Notes: generated by a model from the letters alone, not told the origin. DNA of 64,000 nucleotides from Pseudomonas kribbensis (GCF_003352185.1 NZ_CP029608.1:5498501-5562500); one strand, 5' to 3'. Shown: positions 18,742 to 30,907, counted from the first letter of the stretch. A program made the numbers and translations.

Positions 18742-19065
18742 TTACTTGGCCTGCAGAGTGCGCACTTTTACGGTTTCTCTGCCCGGTGCCTTGTCCTTGA
18801 GCCAGATGACCTTGGCCGAATGGGCTGCATCGAGTTGCTTCACTGCCTGTGACAGGTATCCGTGGGTTTCACGCTCACTGCGATCCAGATAAGCCTTGAC
18901 CAGATTGAACTCGGCGGGGCTCAAGCCACGCAATTCCAGCTCCAGGGGGCGCTCGTCGCGCAGCCGTCCAGCGGTTTTTGCCGCGTCCAGGGCCATTCCC
19001 AGACGATCGATCAACCGCTCGTACAACTCGGGTTTGGTTATGTTTCTTTGCTGTGACTCCACCAT
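18742..19065 (-). CDS. Conserved hypothetical protein
   Basis: A 107-residue basic, helical, soluble protein without Cys and without signal or membrane segments. It begins MVESQQRNITKPELYERLIDRLGMAL and has charged heptad-like spacing. No recognised domain. A gene of similar size sits at this place, upstream of and divergent from leuS, in PAO1 (PA3986, from memory). It is not YbeL, which neighbours leuS in enterics, because the zinc ribbon is absent. Confidence 0.65.
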   Translation of the reverse strand: MVESQQRNITKPELYERLIDRLGMALDAAKTAGRLRDERPLELELRGLSPAEFNLVKAYLDRSERETHGYLSQAVKQLDAAHSAKVIWLKDKAPGRETVKVRTLQAK

Positions 19066-19238
19066 CCCTCACCTCATTGAAGATAAGACTCACTCCCCAG
19101 TTAGAGCTTAGCTTCGCTGCACAAACCGGCTGCACGCCGCGACCAACGGCCCTCGCCGCGATTTCAACGGGTCAAACGGCTGCAATCAGGGTTTCCCTAG
19201 GCCAAGCGCGGTCATGTATGCTACGGCGCTTCCTGTAA

Positions 19239-21926
<2,688 letters not shown>

Positions 21927-22014
21927 TTGGATCGGGCGCCGGGTTTTGCCTGGTGCCCTGTAAAACCTTTCGGGCCGCAAGGTCGGCCCACATGGTTTCA
22001 AGGGGAGCAACACA

Positions 22015-22620
22015 ATGATCAAACGCAATCTGCTGGTGATGGGCCTCGCAGTCCTGTTGAGCGCCTGCGGTTTCCAGCTGCGCGGCACCGGCACCACCGA
22101 ACTGGCATTCAAGGAACTCGACCTGAGCGCCCGCAACGCCTACGGCGAAACCGTGACGCAACTGCGTCAGATGCTGGAAGCCAGCGGCGTCAAGATCGTC
22201 TCCGGTGCACCGTACAAGCTGTACCTGGCCGACGAGCAGGAAAACCAGCGCATCCTCAGCTACGCCGGTGCCGGCCGTACTGGCGAGTACCAGGTGACCA
22301 CCGTGCTCAATTACGACATCCGTGGCGACAAGAACCTGCTGCTCAAAAGCGACAAGCTTGAAGTGCAGAAAGTGTTCATCCACGACGGCAACAACCTGGT
22401 GGGTTCCGACCAGGAAGCCAACGATGCTCGCAACGAGACACGCCGCGAGCTGGTACAGCGCATGATGCTGCGCCTGCAGCAACTGACGCCGGCCCAGCTG
22501 GATGCCCTGCAGCAGACCGCCAACGCCCGGGCCAAGGCAGAAGCCGACGCCCTTGAAGCGGCGCAGAAGGCTGAAGCGGAAACCCCGCGTCAGTCGCCGC
22601 TCGAACTGCCGCAGCAGTAA
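22015..22620 (+). CDS. lptE: LPS-assembly lipoprotein LptE
   Basis: A 201-residue outer-membrane lipoprotein that plugs LptD and helps insert lipopolysaccharide. Lipobox LLSAC (Cys about residue 19) after a short signal peptide; FQLRGTG follows as in the family. The C-terminus is an extended helical, Ala/Glu/Gln-rich tail (about 160-201). Preceded by AAGGGGAG. Between leuS and holA as in most gammaproteobacteria. Confidence 0.93.
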   Translation: MIKRNLLVMGLAVLLSACGFQLRGTGTTELAFKELDLSARNAYGETVTQLRQMLEASGVKIVSGAPYKLYLADEQENQRILSYAGAGRTGEYQVTTVLNYDIRGDKNLLLKSDKLEVQKVFIHDGNNLVGSDQEANDARNETRRELVQRMMLRLQQLTPAQLDALQQTANARAKAEADALEAAQKAEAETPRQSPLELPQQ

Positions 22621-22659
22621 GACGTTCGGGGCGCTCAGGCGCCCCGTTCGCCGTTTCTT

Positions 22660-23697
22660 ATGAAGCTCGCTCCCGCCCAACTCGGCAAGCACCTGCAAGG
22701 CGCCCTCGCGCCGGTCTACATCATCAGCGGCGATGACCCGCTGCTGTGTCAGGAAGCTGCCGACGCCATTCGTTCCGCTGCCCGTCAGCAAGGTTTCGAC
22801 GAACGCCAGGTGTTCGCCGCCGACGCCAATTTCGATTGGGGTACGTTGCTGCTGGCCGGGGCCAGCATGTCGCTGTTCGCTGAAAAGCGCCTGCTGGAAC
22901 TGCGCCTGCCTTCCGGCAAGCCCGGTGACAAGGGCGCAGCCGCACTGATCGAATACTGCTCGCGCCCCGCAGAGGACACGGTGCTGCTGATCAGCTTGCC
23001 CAAGCTGGACGGCAGCGCGCAGAAAACCAAGTGGGGCAAGGCACTGGTCGAGGGCCAGCAGACGCAGTTCATCCAGATCTGGCCGGTGGACGCCAACCAG
23101 TTGCCGAGCTGGATTCGCCAGCGCCTGTCCCAGGCCGGCCTTTCGGCCAGTCAGGACGCGGTCGAACTGATTGCTGCGCGGGTCGAAGGCAACCTGCTTG
23201 CTGCCGCACAGGAGATCGAGAAGCTCAAGCTGATGGCCGAAGGCGGACAGATCACCGTCGAAACCGTGCAGGCGGCCGTGGCCGACAGTGCGCGCTTTGA
23301 CGTGTTCGGCCTGACCGACGCAGTCCTCAACGGCGAACCGGCTCACGCGCTGCGCATGCTTGAAGGCTTGCGCGGTGAAGGTGTCGAGCCCCCAGTGATC
23401 CTCTGGGCCCTGGCTCGGGAACTGCGTCTGCTGGCCAACATCTCCCTTCAGTACAGCCAGGGTACGCCGCTGGACAAGTGCTTCAGTCAGGCGAAACCGC
23501 CGGTCTGGGACAAGCGCAAACCGCTGATGAGCAAGGCCCTGCAACGCTACTCGGCACAGCGCTGGGCGCAGTTGTTGCTCGAAGCCCAGCGCATCGATGC
23601 GCAGATCAAGGGCCAGGCGGCCGGTTCGCCGTGGATGAGCCTCAGTCGTCTGGCGCTGTTGATGGCCGGTCAGCGTCTGACGTTACCTGCCGAATAG
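22660..23697 (+). CDS. holA: DNA polymerase III subunit delta
   Basis: A 345-residue clamp-loader delta subunit, which opens the beta clamp. AAA-like N-terminal domains (about 1-210; YIISGDDPLLCQEAADAIR and SMSLFAEKRLLELRLPSGKPG read in parts) and a C-terminal collar domain (about 215-340). It lacks a working Walker A, as expected of delta. Starts 39 bases after lptE. Convergent with the halovibrin-like gene. Confidence 0.94.
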   Translation: MKLAPAQLGKHLQGALAPVYIISGDDPLLCQEAADAIRSAARQQGFDERQVFAADANFDWGTLLLAGASMSLFAEKRLLELRLPSGKPGDKGAAALIEYCSRPAEDTVLLISLPKLDGSAQKTKWGKALVEGQQTQFIQIWPVDANQLPSWIRQRLSQAGLSASQDAVELIAARVEGNLLAAAQEIEKLKLMAEGGQITVETVQAAVADSARFDVFGLTDAVLNGEPAHALRMLEGLRGEGVEPPVILWALARELRLLANISLQYSQGTPLDKCFSQAKPPVWDKRKPLMSKALQRYSAQRWAQLLLEAQRIDAQIKGQAAGSPWMSLSRLALLMAGQRLTLPAE

Positions 23698-23734
23698 CAA
23701 TCATCTCGCTCCTCTCTCTAACGCTACCTACCAA

Positions 23735-24655
23735 TCAAAGATAATTTTGATCGGCGGGGTTGTAGCTGAAAGATGCTGCCCAGCTTGTCGAATTTATGGT
23801 CAATTTTATGACTGGTACTATTATTGAGTTAGCTTGGGCATAGTAAGAGCTTTGATTTTTTTTCGCTTGAATCAGTCCCGCCGCGTCAGTGTAGAAAAAA
23901 GCCTCGATGGGCATGTTCGCAGCGGGCTGCTTGGCCCATACGGCTGAGACAAGTTCATTCTCATCATTGCGGCCATTCTTCGGGATTCTGGGCATGGTCG
24001 CCAGAGCCTCACGAAATAGGGCGGCTGTTTGATAAGGCGAGTTATCGCGAACATCCCAGCTGCATTGTTTCTGCTCCCGCGCCGATGTATTTGCCATGTA
24101 ATGAGCGACAAACTGATTGGCCGTCGTAATACCCTGCAGAGAACAAAACCGGCTGATGGCTCCATGCAGAATGTGTTGTCCGCATCCTTTGTCTGCTCGC
24201 CCATCCGTGGCGCCGTCGATAGGAAAAAAGCAAGTATATTGAAGCTTTATCTGGCCCGGGATCGCAGCAGAAACAGGACGGGCGATGTAGCCGTTATTCG
24301 AGTGATTATAAAGCGCGGGGGATTTTGCATCATTGCGCATATAGGAAAACGCGACAAAGCCGTTACTTACATTGTTCGGACTGGGATCCCAAACGTTATA
24401 CCCATCACCATACGTCGTTGCTCGGATAACGATTCCCGAACATAAAAATATCGGTGCCGTTTCACTGTTAAAACAATTGCGCGTGGTTTGTGCATAACGA
24501 GCGTTAAGTGTCGCAGCGACAGCCGCCCCATCATTCGAGGCAAGCCCCATAAGGCCCACCTGCTCACTACTTGTTGTCGTGGGAGGAGGCGCTGTTTCAT
24601 GTTGAGTACAAGCGAACAACAGCGAAACCGCTAAAGCCAGAATTATTTTTTTCAT
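23735..24655 (-). CDS. Halovibrin-like (HvnA/HvnC) secreted lipoprotein
   Basis: A 306-residue protein with a lipoprotein signal (MKKIILALAVSLLFAC, Cys at residue 16). From memory, blocks such as DPSPNNVSNGFVAFSYMR, FPIDGATDGRADKGCGQH, QGITTANQFVAHY and NENEL-like DENELVSAVWA match Pseudomonas proteins annotated as halovibrin HvnA/HvnC. The Vibrio fischeri halovibrins are secreted NAD-glycohydrolases first described as ADP-ribosyltransferases. The activity here is inferred, not shown. Start ATG 24655 has a GGAGAG ribosome site. The gene is AT-richer than its neighbours and lies between holA and arfA, so it is probably acquired. Confidence 0.62.
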   Translation of the reverse strand: MKKIILALAVSLLFACTQHETAPPPTTTSSEQVGLMGLASNDGAAVAATLNARYAQTTRNCFNSETAPIFLCSGIVIRATTYGDGYNVWDPSPNNVSNGFVAFSYMRNDAKSPALYNHSNNGYIARPVSAAIPGQIKLQYTCFFPIDGATDGRADKGCGQHILHGAISRFCSLQGITTANQFVAHYMANTSAREQKQCSWDVRDNSPYQTAALFREALATMPRIPKNGRNDENELVSAVWAKQPAANMPIEAFFYTDAAGLIQAKKNQSSYYAQANSIIVPVIKLTINSTSWAASFSYNPADQNYL

Positions 24656-24789
24656 AGCACTCTCCAATATCGCTCGCATTAAAACAATGAAACATGGGGG
24701 CTCTTCACACGACAGTCAGCCGCGACAACTGAAAACTTGTTAACTACTAAGCCACTCCTTATCTTCAGATAAGAATGTTGTTGCGCGGA

Positions 24790-24817
24790 TTGCGGGAGGC
24801 AGGAAGAGGCGTATACT
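24790..24817 (+). promoter_or_regulatory. Sigma-70 promoter of arfA
   Basis: TTGCGG (24790-24795) and TATACT (24812-24817) with a 16-base spacer, 26 bases upstream of the arfA ATG. Good match and good position. Confidence 0.65.
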
Positions 24818-24843
24818 CGCGCGCGCCATACAGGAGATCCGCC

Positions 24844-24996
24844 ATGGGTAAAAAACGATCCAACAAAGCCAAATCCATCATCGCCCAACCCTTGTTCCGC
24901 AGTCGCCAGGAGCGACCCAACAAGGGCAAAGGCAGCTACCGCCGCGAAGCCTTCCAGTCTAAAAGCTGGGAGGCTTCTTGCTTTCTGGCGGCTTGA
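24844..24996 (+). CDS. arfA: Alternative ribosome-rescue factor A
   Basis: A 50-residue basic protein. PLFRSRQERPNKGKGSYRR and WEAS match the ArfA core, which binds the empty mRNA channel of stalled ribosomes and recruits RF2 as a backup to tmRNA. In E. coli the arfA message is cut or terminated inside the gene, so the protein is made only when trans-translation fails. A small hairpin (AAGCT...GGCTT, about 24963-24976) inside the last codons could do the same here. AGGAG precedes the ATG. Located just downstream of its own promoter. Confidence 0.88.
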   Translation: MGKKRSNKAKSIIAQPLFRSRQERPNKGKGSYRREAFQSKSWEASCFLAA

Positions 24997-25232
24997 AAAC
25001 CAGCGTCATTTGATGATCTGATTCGATGAGTTTTTGGAACACCGCATGGATGATTGAACTTCATTGGCAATGGCGGAACAACTGTCAGATATGACAGTTG
25101 ATTAGAGTCCGAGGAAAGGAATAAGGTGACCCGCAGGCGGGTGTCTCGATGATAAAACTCCCATACCGAATCCCGATTTTCAGGGCTGACATGTTAAGGT
25201 CTGCACCTGATTCGTATCCCCTGGACCTGTGC

Positions 25233-26555
25233 ATGCCCCTCAGTCTTTCCCGTCGTTGGCCCGTTCGCCAACTGATCGCTGCCACAAGTTTCATACTGCT
25301 TGTCGCCTGCGCGGAGAAACCCACCGCCGCCGACGCGCAACCGCTTCAGACTGCTCCCGTTGCCACGGCCCCTGCGGTCATCCCGCCGGTAGTGCCGTCC
25401 GGTGACGACCTCGATCTGCAACCGACCCAGACTTTCGCCGAGTGGCAGGCAGGCTTCCGCAAGGACGCCCTGGCTGCCGGTATTCGCCCCGACGTGTTTG
25501 ACCGCGCCTTTGCCAACGTGAGCTTCGATGCCAGCGTGATCCGCGCCGACCGTAGCCAGCCGGAGTTCGCCCGCCCGGTATGGGAATACCTGGACGGTGC
25601 CCTGTCGCCGCTGCGAGTGCGCAAAGGCCAGGCGCTGATCAACCAGTATGCCGATATCCTCCAACGCATCGAGCAACGTTACGGCGTCGATCGCCAGGCA
25701 CTGGTATCGGTGTGGGGGATGGAAAGCAATTTCGGCCAGTTCCAGGGCACCAAGTCAGTGATCAACTCTCTGGCAACCCTGGCCTATGAAGGTCGCCGCC
25801 CGGCCTTTGCTCACGCGCAACTGATCGCGGCGCTGCAGATCCTGCAGCAGGGCGACATCACGCCAGAGAAAATGCTCGGCTCCTGGGCCGGCGCCATGGG
25901 CCAGACCCAGTTCATCCCGACCACCTACAACACCCACGCGGTGGATTTCGATGGCGACGGACGCCGCGACATCTGGGGCAGCCCTGCCGATGCTCTGGCC
26001 TCGACTGCGCATTACCTGCAAAGCTCGGGCTGGCAACGTGGCCAGCCGTGGGGCTTCGAGGTGCAGCTGCCGAGCGGTTTCAACTACACCCTGGCAGATG
26101 GCGCGATTCGCAAGAGTGTCGCCGAATGGCGGCAACTGGGCGTGATTCTGCCCAACGGCGGTCAGGCCCCCGCCGGTTCCGAGCAACTGTCAGCCGCCCT
26201 GCTGTTGCCAGCCGGCTATCGTGGCCCTGCGTTCCTGATCCTCGATAACTTCCGGGCGATCCTCAAGTACAACAACTCGTCGTCCTATGCCCTGGCCGTC
26301 AGCCTGTTGTCCGAGCGCTTCAACGGCGCAGGCCTGATCAACGGCACCTGGCCGAAGGATGATCTGCCGCTGAGCCGTACCGAGCGCATCGAGCTGCAAA
26401 ACCTGCTGACCGCGCGCAACTATGACGCGGGCACCGCTGACGGCATCATCGGTGCCAATACGCGCAAGGCGATCCGCAGTGCGCAGCAGTCCTTTGGCTG
26501 GCCGGCGGATGGCTATCCGACGCACAAGCTGCTCGAAAGCCTGCGTAACCAATAA
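25233..26555 (+). CDS. Lytic murein transglycosylase (MltB family) with PG-binding domain
   Basis: A 440-residue lipoprotein. Signal with lipobox LLVAC (Cys about residue 25), Pro/Ala-rich linker, MltB-type SLT domain (about 70-360) with catalytic Glu in VWGMESNFGQFQG, AGAMGQTQFIPTTYNTHAVDFDGDGRRDIW (read in parts), and a C-terminal PG_binding_1 domain (about 375-440, DGIIGANTRKAIR). It cleaves glycan strands to 1,6-anhydro-MurNAc ends. The ATG at 25233 is preferred; the frame is open to 25149. Distinct from the mltB gene at 32107-33117. Confidence 0.88.
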   Translation: MPLSLSRRWPVRQLIAATSFILLVACAEKPTAADAQPLQTAPVATAPAVIPPVVPSGDDLDLQPTQTFAEWQAGFRKDALAAGIRPDVFDRAFANVSFDASVIRADRSQPEFARPVWEYLDGALSPLRVRKGQALINQYADILQRIEQRYGVDRQALVSVWGMESNFGQFQGTKSVINSLATLAYEGRRPAFAHAQLIAALQILQQGDITPEKMLGSWAGAMGQTQFIPTTYNTHAVDFDGDGRRDIWGSPADALASTAHYLQSSGWQRGQPWGFEVQLPSGFNYTLADGAIRKSVAEWRQLGVILPNGGQAPAGSEQLSAALLLPAGYRGPAFLILDNFRAILKYNNSSSYALAVSLLSERFNGAGLINGTWPKDDLPLSRTERIELQNLLTARNYDAGTADGIIGANTRKAIRSAQQSFGWPADGYPTHKLLESLRNQ

Positions 26556-26588
26556 AAAACGCCGCCTGAAGAGGCGGCGTTTTTTTTG
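26554..26588. terminator. Strong bidirectional terminator
   Basis: ACGCCGCCT (26559-26567) and AGGCGGCGT (26572-26580) around GAAG, flanked by a run of A on the left and T on the right. It can stop both the transglycosylase transcript and the convergent ldcA transcript. Confidence 0.9.
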
Positions 26589-26596
26589 CGGTTCAG

Positions 26597-27544
26597 TCAG
26601 CGAATCACGACATCCTGCTCCAGCATCAATTCCTTCTTCCCTGCATCCAGTCGAACCAGCGCCCCCAACGGCAACGTCAGGTTCGGATCGCAGTGCCCGC
26701 TGCGCCAGCCTGACAACACCGGAATCCGCAGCGGCTCGAAGGTCTGCTTGAGCAGGCGATTCAGCGCATCGACATCCACCCCCGCGATATCCCCGACCAA
26801 CACGCCACGCAATCGGGCCAGCTTGCCGGCAAGACGCATCTGGGTCAGCAGGCGGTCGATCCGATACAGCGGCTCGTTGACGTCCTCGATGAGCAGGATC
26901 ACCCCTTCGACGTCGATTTCGTAAGGCGTGCCCAGGGTCGATGCGATCATCGCCAGATTGCCACCCAGCAGGCGCCCGTGGGCAATGCCGGGCTCAACCG
27001 TGGTCAGTGGATAAGCCACCGGATGGCTCAATACACTGCCGGCCTTCAGCTGCCCGCGCAGCATGGCGAAGAACGACGTCACCGTCGGCGGCTCCTTGTC
27101 CCCCAGCAGGTCGGCGTTCAACAGTGGCCCGTGAAAGGTCACGAACCCTGCATAGCGACTGATAGCCAGATGCAGCGCAGTGATGTCGCTGTAGCCGACG
27201 AAGGGTTTGGCATGGCGGCTCAGCAGATCGTAGTCGATCCGGTCCAGCAACCTCGGCGTGCCGTATCCACCCCGCAGACAGATGATCGCATCGACCTCCT
27301 CGTCAGCGAACGCGGCGTGCAGATCATTGAGCCGCACCTCATCGCTGCCGGCCAGATAGCCATCCTTCTCGTAAACCCCCGGGAACACCCGCAAACCGTA
27401 ACCCCGGGCGCGCATCCATTGAACAGCCTTTTCGGTATCCAGCGAGCCTGGGCCGGCGGGCGCAATGACGCCTATCAGCCCTTCCGACGGCAGCGCCGGC
27501 ACAGGCTTGTGCGGGAAAAGGGTGTGGGTCGGTCGAACGGTCAT
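26597..27544 (-). CDS. ldcA: Muramoyltetrapeptide (LD-) carboxypeptidase, S66 family
   Basis: A 315-residue cytoplasmic serine peptidase that removes the terminal D-Ala from murein tetrapeptides during recycling. Nucleophile Ser119 in FVGYSDITAL, Glu in LLIEDVNEPLYR and His in SGHCDPNLTLP form the S66 triad. N-terminal IGVIAPAGPGSLD and CLRGGYGTPRLLD are typical. Start ATG 27544 lies behind GGGAG. Convergent with the transglycosylase gene. Confidence 0.92.
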   Translation of the reverse strand: MTVRPTHTLFPHKPVPALPSEGLIGVIAPAGPGSLDTEKAVQWMRARGYGLRVFPGVYEKDGYLAGSDEVRLNDLHAAFADEEVDAIICLRGGYGTPRLLDRIDYDLLSRHAKPFVGYSDITALHLAISRYAGFVTFHGPLLNADLLGDKEPPTVTSFFAMLRGQLKAGSVLSHPVAYPLTTVEPGIAHGRLLGGNLAMIASTLGTPYEIDVEGVILLIEDVNEPLYRIDRLLTQMRLAGKLARLRGVLVGDIAGVDVDALNRLLKQTFEPLRIPVLSGWRSGHCDPNLTLPLGALVRLDAGKKELMLEQDVVIR

Positions 27545-27659
27545 CCATGGATCTCCCTGTGTGAAGTCATGCACACACAGTAGTCAGGAACGGCGACAAA
27601 CAGAAGAGGTTCGGCTGCGCCGCAGATTGCAGGAAAAGTGAACAACGAGTGTAGTCCGG

Positions 27660-27702
27660 GCAAAAAAATGCCCGCCGGGCGGTAAACCCCGGCGGGCATT
27701 TT
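27660..27702 (-). terminator. Terminator of the lipA transcript
   Basis: AATGCCCGCCGGG (27667-27679) pairs with CCCGGCGGGCATT (27688-27700). On the minus strand the stem is followed by a T-run, so it ends the leftward transcript coming from lipA. Confidence 0.88.
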
Positions 27703-27718
27703 CTCATTCAGCGCTGAA

Positions 27719-28741
27719 TCAGGAACCGAGCAGTTCGGCCTTGACCAGTTTCGCCTGCTCGTCGGCGTGGTACGAAGAGCGCACCAACGGGCCGGACGCG
27801 ACGTTCTTGAAGCCCATCTTGTAACCTTCCTCGGCGAACCAGGCGAAGGTGTCCGGGTGCACGAACCGCTGCACCGGCAAGTGGCTGCGCGACGGTTGCA
27901 GGTACTGGCCCAGGGTCAGCATGTCGATGTCGTGTTCGCGCATGCGCTTCATGACTTCGATGACTTCGTCGTCGGTCTCGCCCAGACCCAGCATCAGGCC
28001 GGACTTGGTCGGAATGTGCGGCATCATCTGCTTGAAACGCTGCAGCAGGGTCAGCGACCACTGGTAGTCCGAACCCGGACGCGCAGCCTTGTACAGGCGC
28101 GGTACGGTTTCCAGGTTGTGGTTGAACACATCCGGTGGCTCGGCCGCGGTGATTTCCAGGGCGATGTCCATACGGCCACGGTAGTCCGGGACCAGAGTCT
28201 CGAGCTGCACATTCGGCGACAGCTTGCGGATTTCACGGATGCAGTCGGCAAAGTGCTGGGCACCGCCGTCACGCAGGTCGTCGCGGTCAACCGAGGTGAT
28301 CACCACGTACTTGAGTTTCAGGTCGGCGATGGCGATGGCCAGGCTTTCCGGCTCGTTGACGTCCAGTGGTTTCGGACGACCGTGGCCCACGTCGCAGAAC
28401 GGGCAGCGACGGGTGCAGATGTCGCCCATGATCATGAAGGTCGCCGTGCCGCCGGAGAAGCACTCGCCCAGATTAGGGCAGGACGCTTCTTCGCAGACGC
28501 TGTGCAGCTTGTGCTTGCGCAGCAGGCTCTTGATGCGCTCGACTTCCGGCGAAACCGGGATGCGCACGCGGATCCAGTCGGGTTTCTTCGGCAGTTCGGT
28601 GGTCGGAATGATCTTTACCGGGATGCGTGCAACCTTCTCGGCGCCGCGCAGCTTGACGCCGGCTTCAACCTTGGGACGCGGGGCCGGGCGCTCGGTCACG
28701 TCGAGCGTCGGGATCATGGTTTGCACTGCATCAGTAGTCAT
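27719..28741 (-). CDS. lipA: Lipoyl synthase
   Basis: A 340-residue radical SAM enzyme that inserts two sulfurs into protein-bound octanoate. Auxiliary cluster cysteines in [15 protein letters not shown] cluster in [13 protein letters not shown], and a C-terminal RSSYHAD with the conserved Ser ligand. Full length. Starts one base after the lipB stop region, so lipB-lipA are likely coupled; a strong terminator follows. Confidence 0.97.
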   Translation of the reverse strand: MTTDAVQTMIPTLDVTERPAPRPKVEAGVKLRGAEKVARIPVKIIPTTELPKKPDWIRVRIPVSPEVERIKSLLRKHKLHSVCEEASCPNLGECFSGGTATFMIMGDICTRRCPFCDVGHGRPKPLDVNEPESLAIAIADLKLKYVVITSVDRDDLRDGGAQHFADCIREIRKLSPNVQLETLVPDYRGRMDIALEITAAEPPDVFNHNLETVPRLYKAARPGSDYQWSLTLLQRFKQMMPHIPTKSGLMLGLGETDDEVIEVMKRMREHDIDMLTLGQYLQPSRSHLPVQRFVHPDTFAWFAEEGYKMGFKNVASGPLVRSSYHADEQAKLVKAELLGS

Positions 28742-28742
28742 A

Positions 28743-29390
28743 TCAGTCGATTCCGCCCGTCAGGGTCGTCTGCTCAGCATAGTCGAGGTGTTTGACGAGC
28801 TGCGCGCGCAGCCGGGCACTTACCTCGGCAAATTCAATCGATCCTGCGTGATCGCTCAGCTGGGTCATCGCCAGCCCGGCATAGCCGCAGGGATTAATCC
28901 GTCGAAACGGCTCCAGGTTCATATCCACGTTCAGGGCCAGGCCATGAAAGGAACAACCGTGGCGAATCCGCAAACCCAGAGAAGCGATTTTCGCTCCGTC
29001 GACATAGACGCCGGGAGCATCTGGCTTGGCCACCGCGGTGACGCCGTAGCTGGCCAGCAGTTCGATCAGGCACCGCTCCATGCGTGTGACCAGGTCGCGT
29101 ACGCCAAAACCCAGTTTGCGTACGTCCAGCAACAGGTACGCCACCAGTTGGCCGGGGCCATGGTAAGTCACCTGCCCGCCGCGGTCGACCTGAACCACCG
29201 GAATGTCACCCGGCAGCAACAGATGTTCGGCCTTGCCGGCCTGACCCTGAGTGAACACCGGCGGGTGTTCGACGAGCCAGATTTCGTCGGCGGCATCACT
29301 GCCGCGTTCGTTGGTAAAGCGTTGCATGGCATGCCAGACCGGCTCGTAAGCCATCTGGCCAAGTTCGCGAAAGCCCAGCGTGCCCGGCAT
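28743..29390 (-). CDS. lipB: Lipoyl(octanoyl) transferase
   Basis: A 215-residue enzyme that moves octanoate from acyl carrier protein to lipoate-dependent proteins. [20 protein letters not shown], Cys in [14 protein letters not shown] and Lys in [19 protein letters not shown] (read in parts) are the catalytic blocks. The ATG at 29390 overlaps the last base of the ybeD stop (TGATG), showing translational coupling. Confidence 0.95.
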   Translation of the reverse strand: MPGTLGFRELGQMAYEPVWHAMQRFTNERGSDAADEIWLVEHPPVFTQGQAGKAEHLLLPGDIPVVQVDRGGQVTYHGPGQLVAYLLLDVRKLGFGVRDLVTRMERCLIELLASYGVTAVAKPDAPGVYVDGAKIASLGLRIRHGCSFHGLALNVDMNLEPFRRINPCGYAGLAMTQLSDHAGSIEFAEVSARLRAQLVKHLDYAEQTTLTGGID

Positions 29391-29665
29391 CACAACACCA
29401 TGTGTACGAAGCCGGTCGCCCGCAGTTCGCTGTTGATGTTGTACAGCTGATCCTGGTCGGTCGCGACGATGTGCAACTGGATGGTGGTGTACTTGCCGTT
29501 GCTGCTTTGACGTTCGTCGACACGCTCATCGTTGATCTTTGCGTGTTTCTTGACGATGTCGATGATCTTGTCTTTGTTGCCGACGCCCGTATCGCTGATC
29601 ACCTTAACCGGATAATCAACCTGCGGAAATTCGATCTTTGGCGCCTTTACTTCGGTATCGGTCAT
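29390..29665 (-). CDS. ybeD: YbeD family (DUF493) protein
   Basis: A 91-residue alpha-beta protein of the DUF493/YbeD family, with [14 protein letters not shown] N-terminal strand ([15 protein letters not shown]) and the [20 protein letters not shown] strand pair read in parts. The fold resembles the ACT-like regulatory domain; the function is unknown, though it is regularly found between dacA/dacC and lipB. The start ATG 29665 is preceded by GAGG. Confidence 0.88.
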   Translation of the reverse strand: MTDTEVKAPKIEFPQVDYPVKVISDTGVGNKDKIIDIVKKHAKINDERVDERQSSNGKYTTIQLHIVATDQDQLYNINSELRATGFVHMVL

Positions 29666-29705
29666 GGCGTAACGGCCTCGTAAGCGTAAGCCCGGTAACG
29701 AACAA

Positions 29706-29732
29706 GGCCCCGCTCCGGAAGGGAACGGGGCC
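29706..29732 (-). terminator. Hairpin between dacC and ybeD
   Basis: GGCCCCG (29706-29712) pairs with CGGGGCC (29726-29732). On the minus strand TTGTT follows. It may partly end the dacC transcript before ybeD. Confidence 0.5.
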
Positions 29733-29749
29733 ATGCAGGTCAACTCGAA

Positions 29750-30907
29750 TCAGTTGAACAAGCCGTAGAAGAATAGACGGATGCTATCCCACATGCGGCG
29801 GAAGATACCACCCTCCTCGACAGCGTCCAGGGCGATCAGGTCGGCGCTGTGCACCACCTTGTCGTCCAGTTTCACTTCGACTTTACCGATCACGTCGCCC
29901 TTGGCGATTGGCGCGGTCAGTTGCGGGTTCATGGTCATGCTGGCAGCGAGCTTCTTCAGCTGGCCTTTCGGCAGGGTCATGGTCAGATCTTCAGCCAGAC
30001 CGGCCTTGACCTGGCTGGTGGTGCCTTTCCACACCGGGGCCTGAGCCAGTTCGGTGCCCTTCTGATAGAAGGTCTGGGTTTCGAAGAAACGGAAACCGTA
30101 GGTCAGCAGTTTCTGGGTTTCGGCAGCACGAGCCACTTCGCTGTTGGTGCCGAACACCACGGCGATCAGGCGCATGCCGTCACGTACAGCCGAAGACACC
30201 ATGCAGTAGCCGGCTTCGTCGGTGTGACCGGTTTTCAGACCGTCAACGGTCTTGTCGCGCCACAGCAGCAGGTTGCGGTTAGGCTGCTTGATGCCGTTCC
30301 AGAAGAACTCTTTCTGCGAGTAGATCGCGTAGTGAGCCGGGTCTTCGTGGATGATCGCGCGCGCCAGGATCGCCATGTCGTGAGCCGACGAGTAGTGCTC
30401 AGGGTTCGGCAGACCGGTCGGGTTCATGAAGTGGGTATTGGTCATGCCCAGATCGGCGACAGTCTTGTTCATCAGGTCGGCGAAGGCGTCTTCGCTGCCG
30501 GCGATGTGCTCGGCCACCGCGACGCTGGCGTCGTTGCCGGACTGAATGATGATGCCGTGCAGCAGGTCGCTGACAGTCACCTGCGAGCCGACCTTGATGA
30601 ACATCCGCGAACCGCCGGTGCGCCAGGCGTTTTCGCTGACGGTCACCGGATCGTTTTCACCGATCTGGCCACGACGGATTTCCAGCGTAGCGATGTACGC
30701 GGTCATCAGTTTGGTCAGGCTGGCCGGTGGCAGACGCTGGTCACCGTTGTTCTCCACCAGCACGTTGCCGCTGCTGGCGTCCATGAGCACGTAGGCTTTT
30801 GCGGCCAGTTGAGGTGGCGACGGCATCATCTCGGCCGCGAAGGCGGCTGGCGAGAGGAGCAGCGGGACTAGCAGACACAGGCGTTTGGCAAAGGTGGTGA
30901 TGTTCAT
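29750..30907 (-). CDS. dacC: D-alanyl-D-alanine carboxypeptidase (PBP5/6 type)
   Basis: A 385-residue periplasmic DD-carboxypeptidase. Signal peptide (cleavage after AFA), S11 peptidase domain (about 30-270) with SxxK as ASLTKLM, SGN as QSGNDASVAV and KTG as GLKTGHTDEAG, then the beta-rich PBP5 C-terminal domain and an amphipathic membrane anchor (IFRRMWDSIRLFFYGLF). It trims pentapeptides to tetrapeptides. Start ATG 30907 follows GAGAG. PAO1 calls this gene dacC (PA3999); others call it dacA. Confidence 0.94.
   Translation of the reverse strand: MNITTFAKRLCLLVPLLLSPAAFAAEMMPSPPQLAAKAYVLMDASSGNVLVENNGDQRLPPASLTKLMTAYIATLEIRRGQIGENDPVTVSENAWRTGGSRMFIKVGSQVTVSDLLHGIIIQSGNDASVAVAEHIAGSEDAFADLMNKTVADLGMTNTHFMNPTGLPNPEHYSSAHDMAILARAIIHEDPAHYAIYSQKEFFWNGIKQPNRNLLLWRDKTVDGLKTGHTDEAGYCMVSSAVRDGMRLIAVVFGTNSEVARAAETQKLLTYGFRFFETQTFYQKGTELAQAPVWKGTTSQVKAGLAEDLTMTLPKGQLKKLAASMTMNPQLTAPIAKGDVIGKVEVKLDDKVVHSADLIALDAVEEGGIFRRMWDSIRLFFYGLFN

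Noticed and set aside
18742..19065. YbeL (DUF1451) by position next to leuS
   Set aside because: The protein has no Cys and lacks the C-terminal zinc ribbon that defines YbeL.
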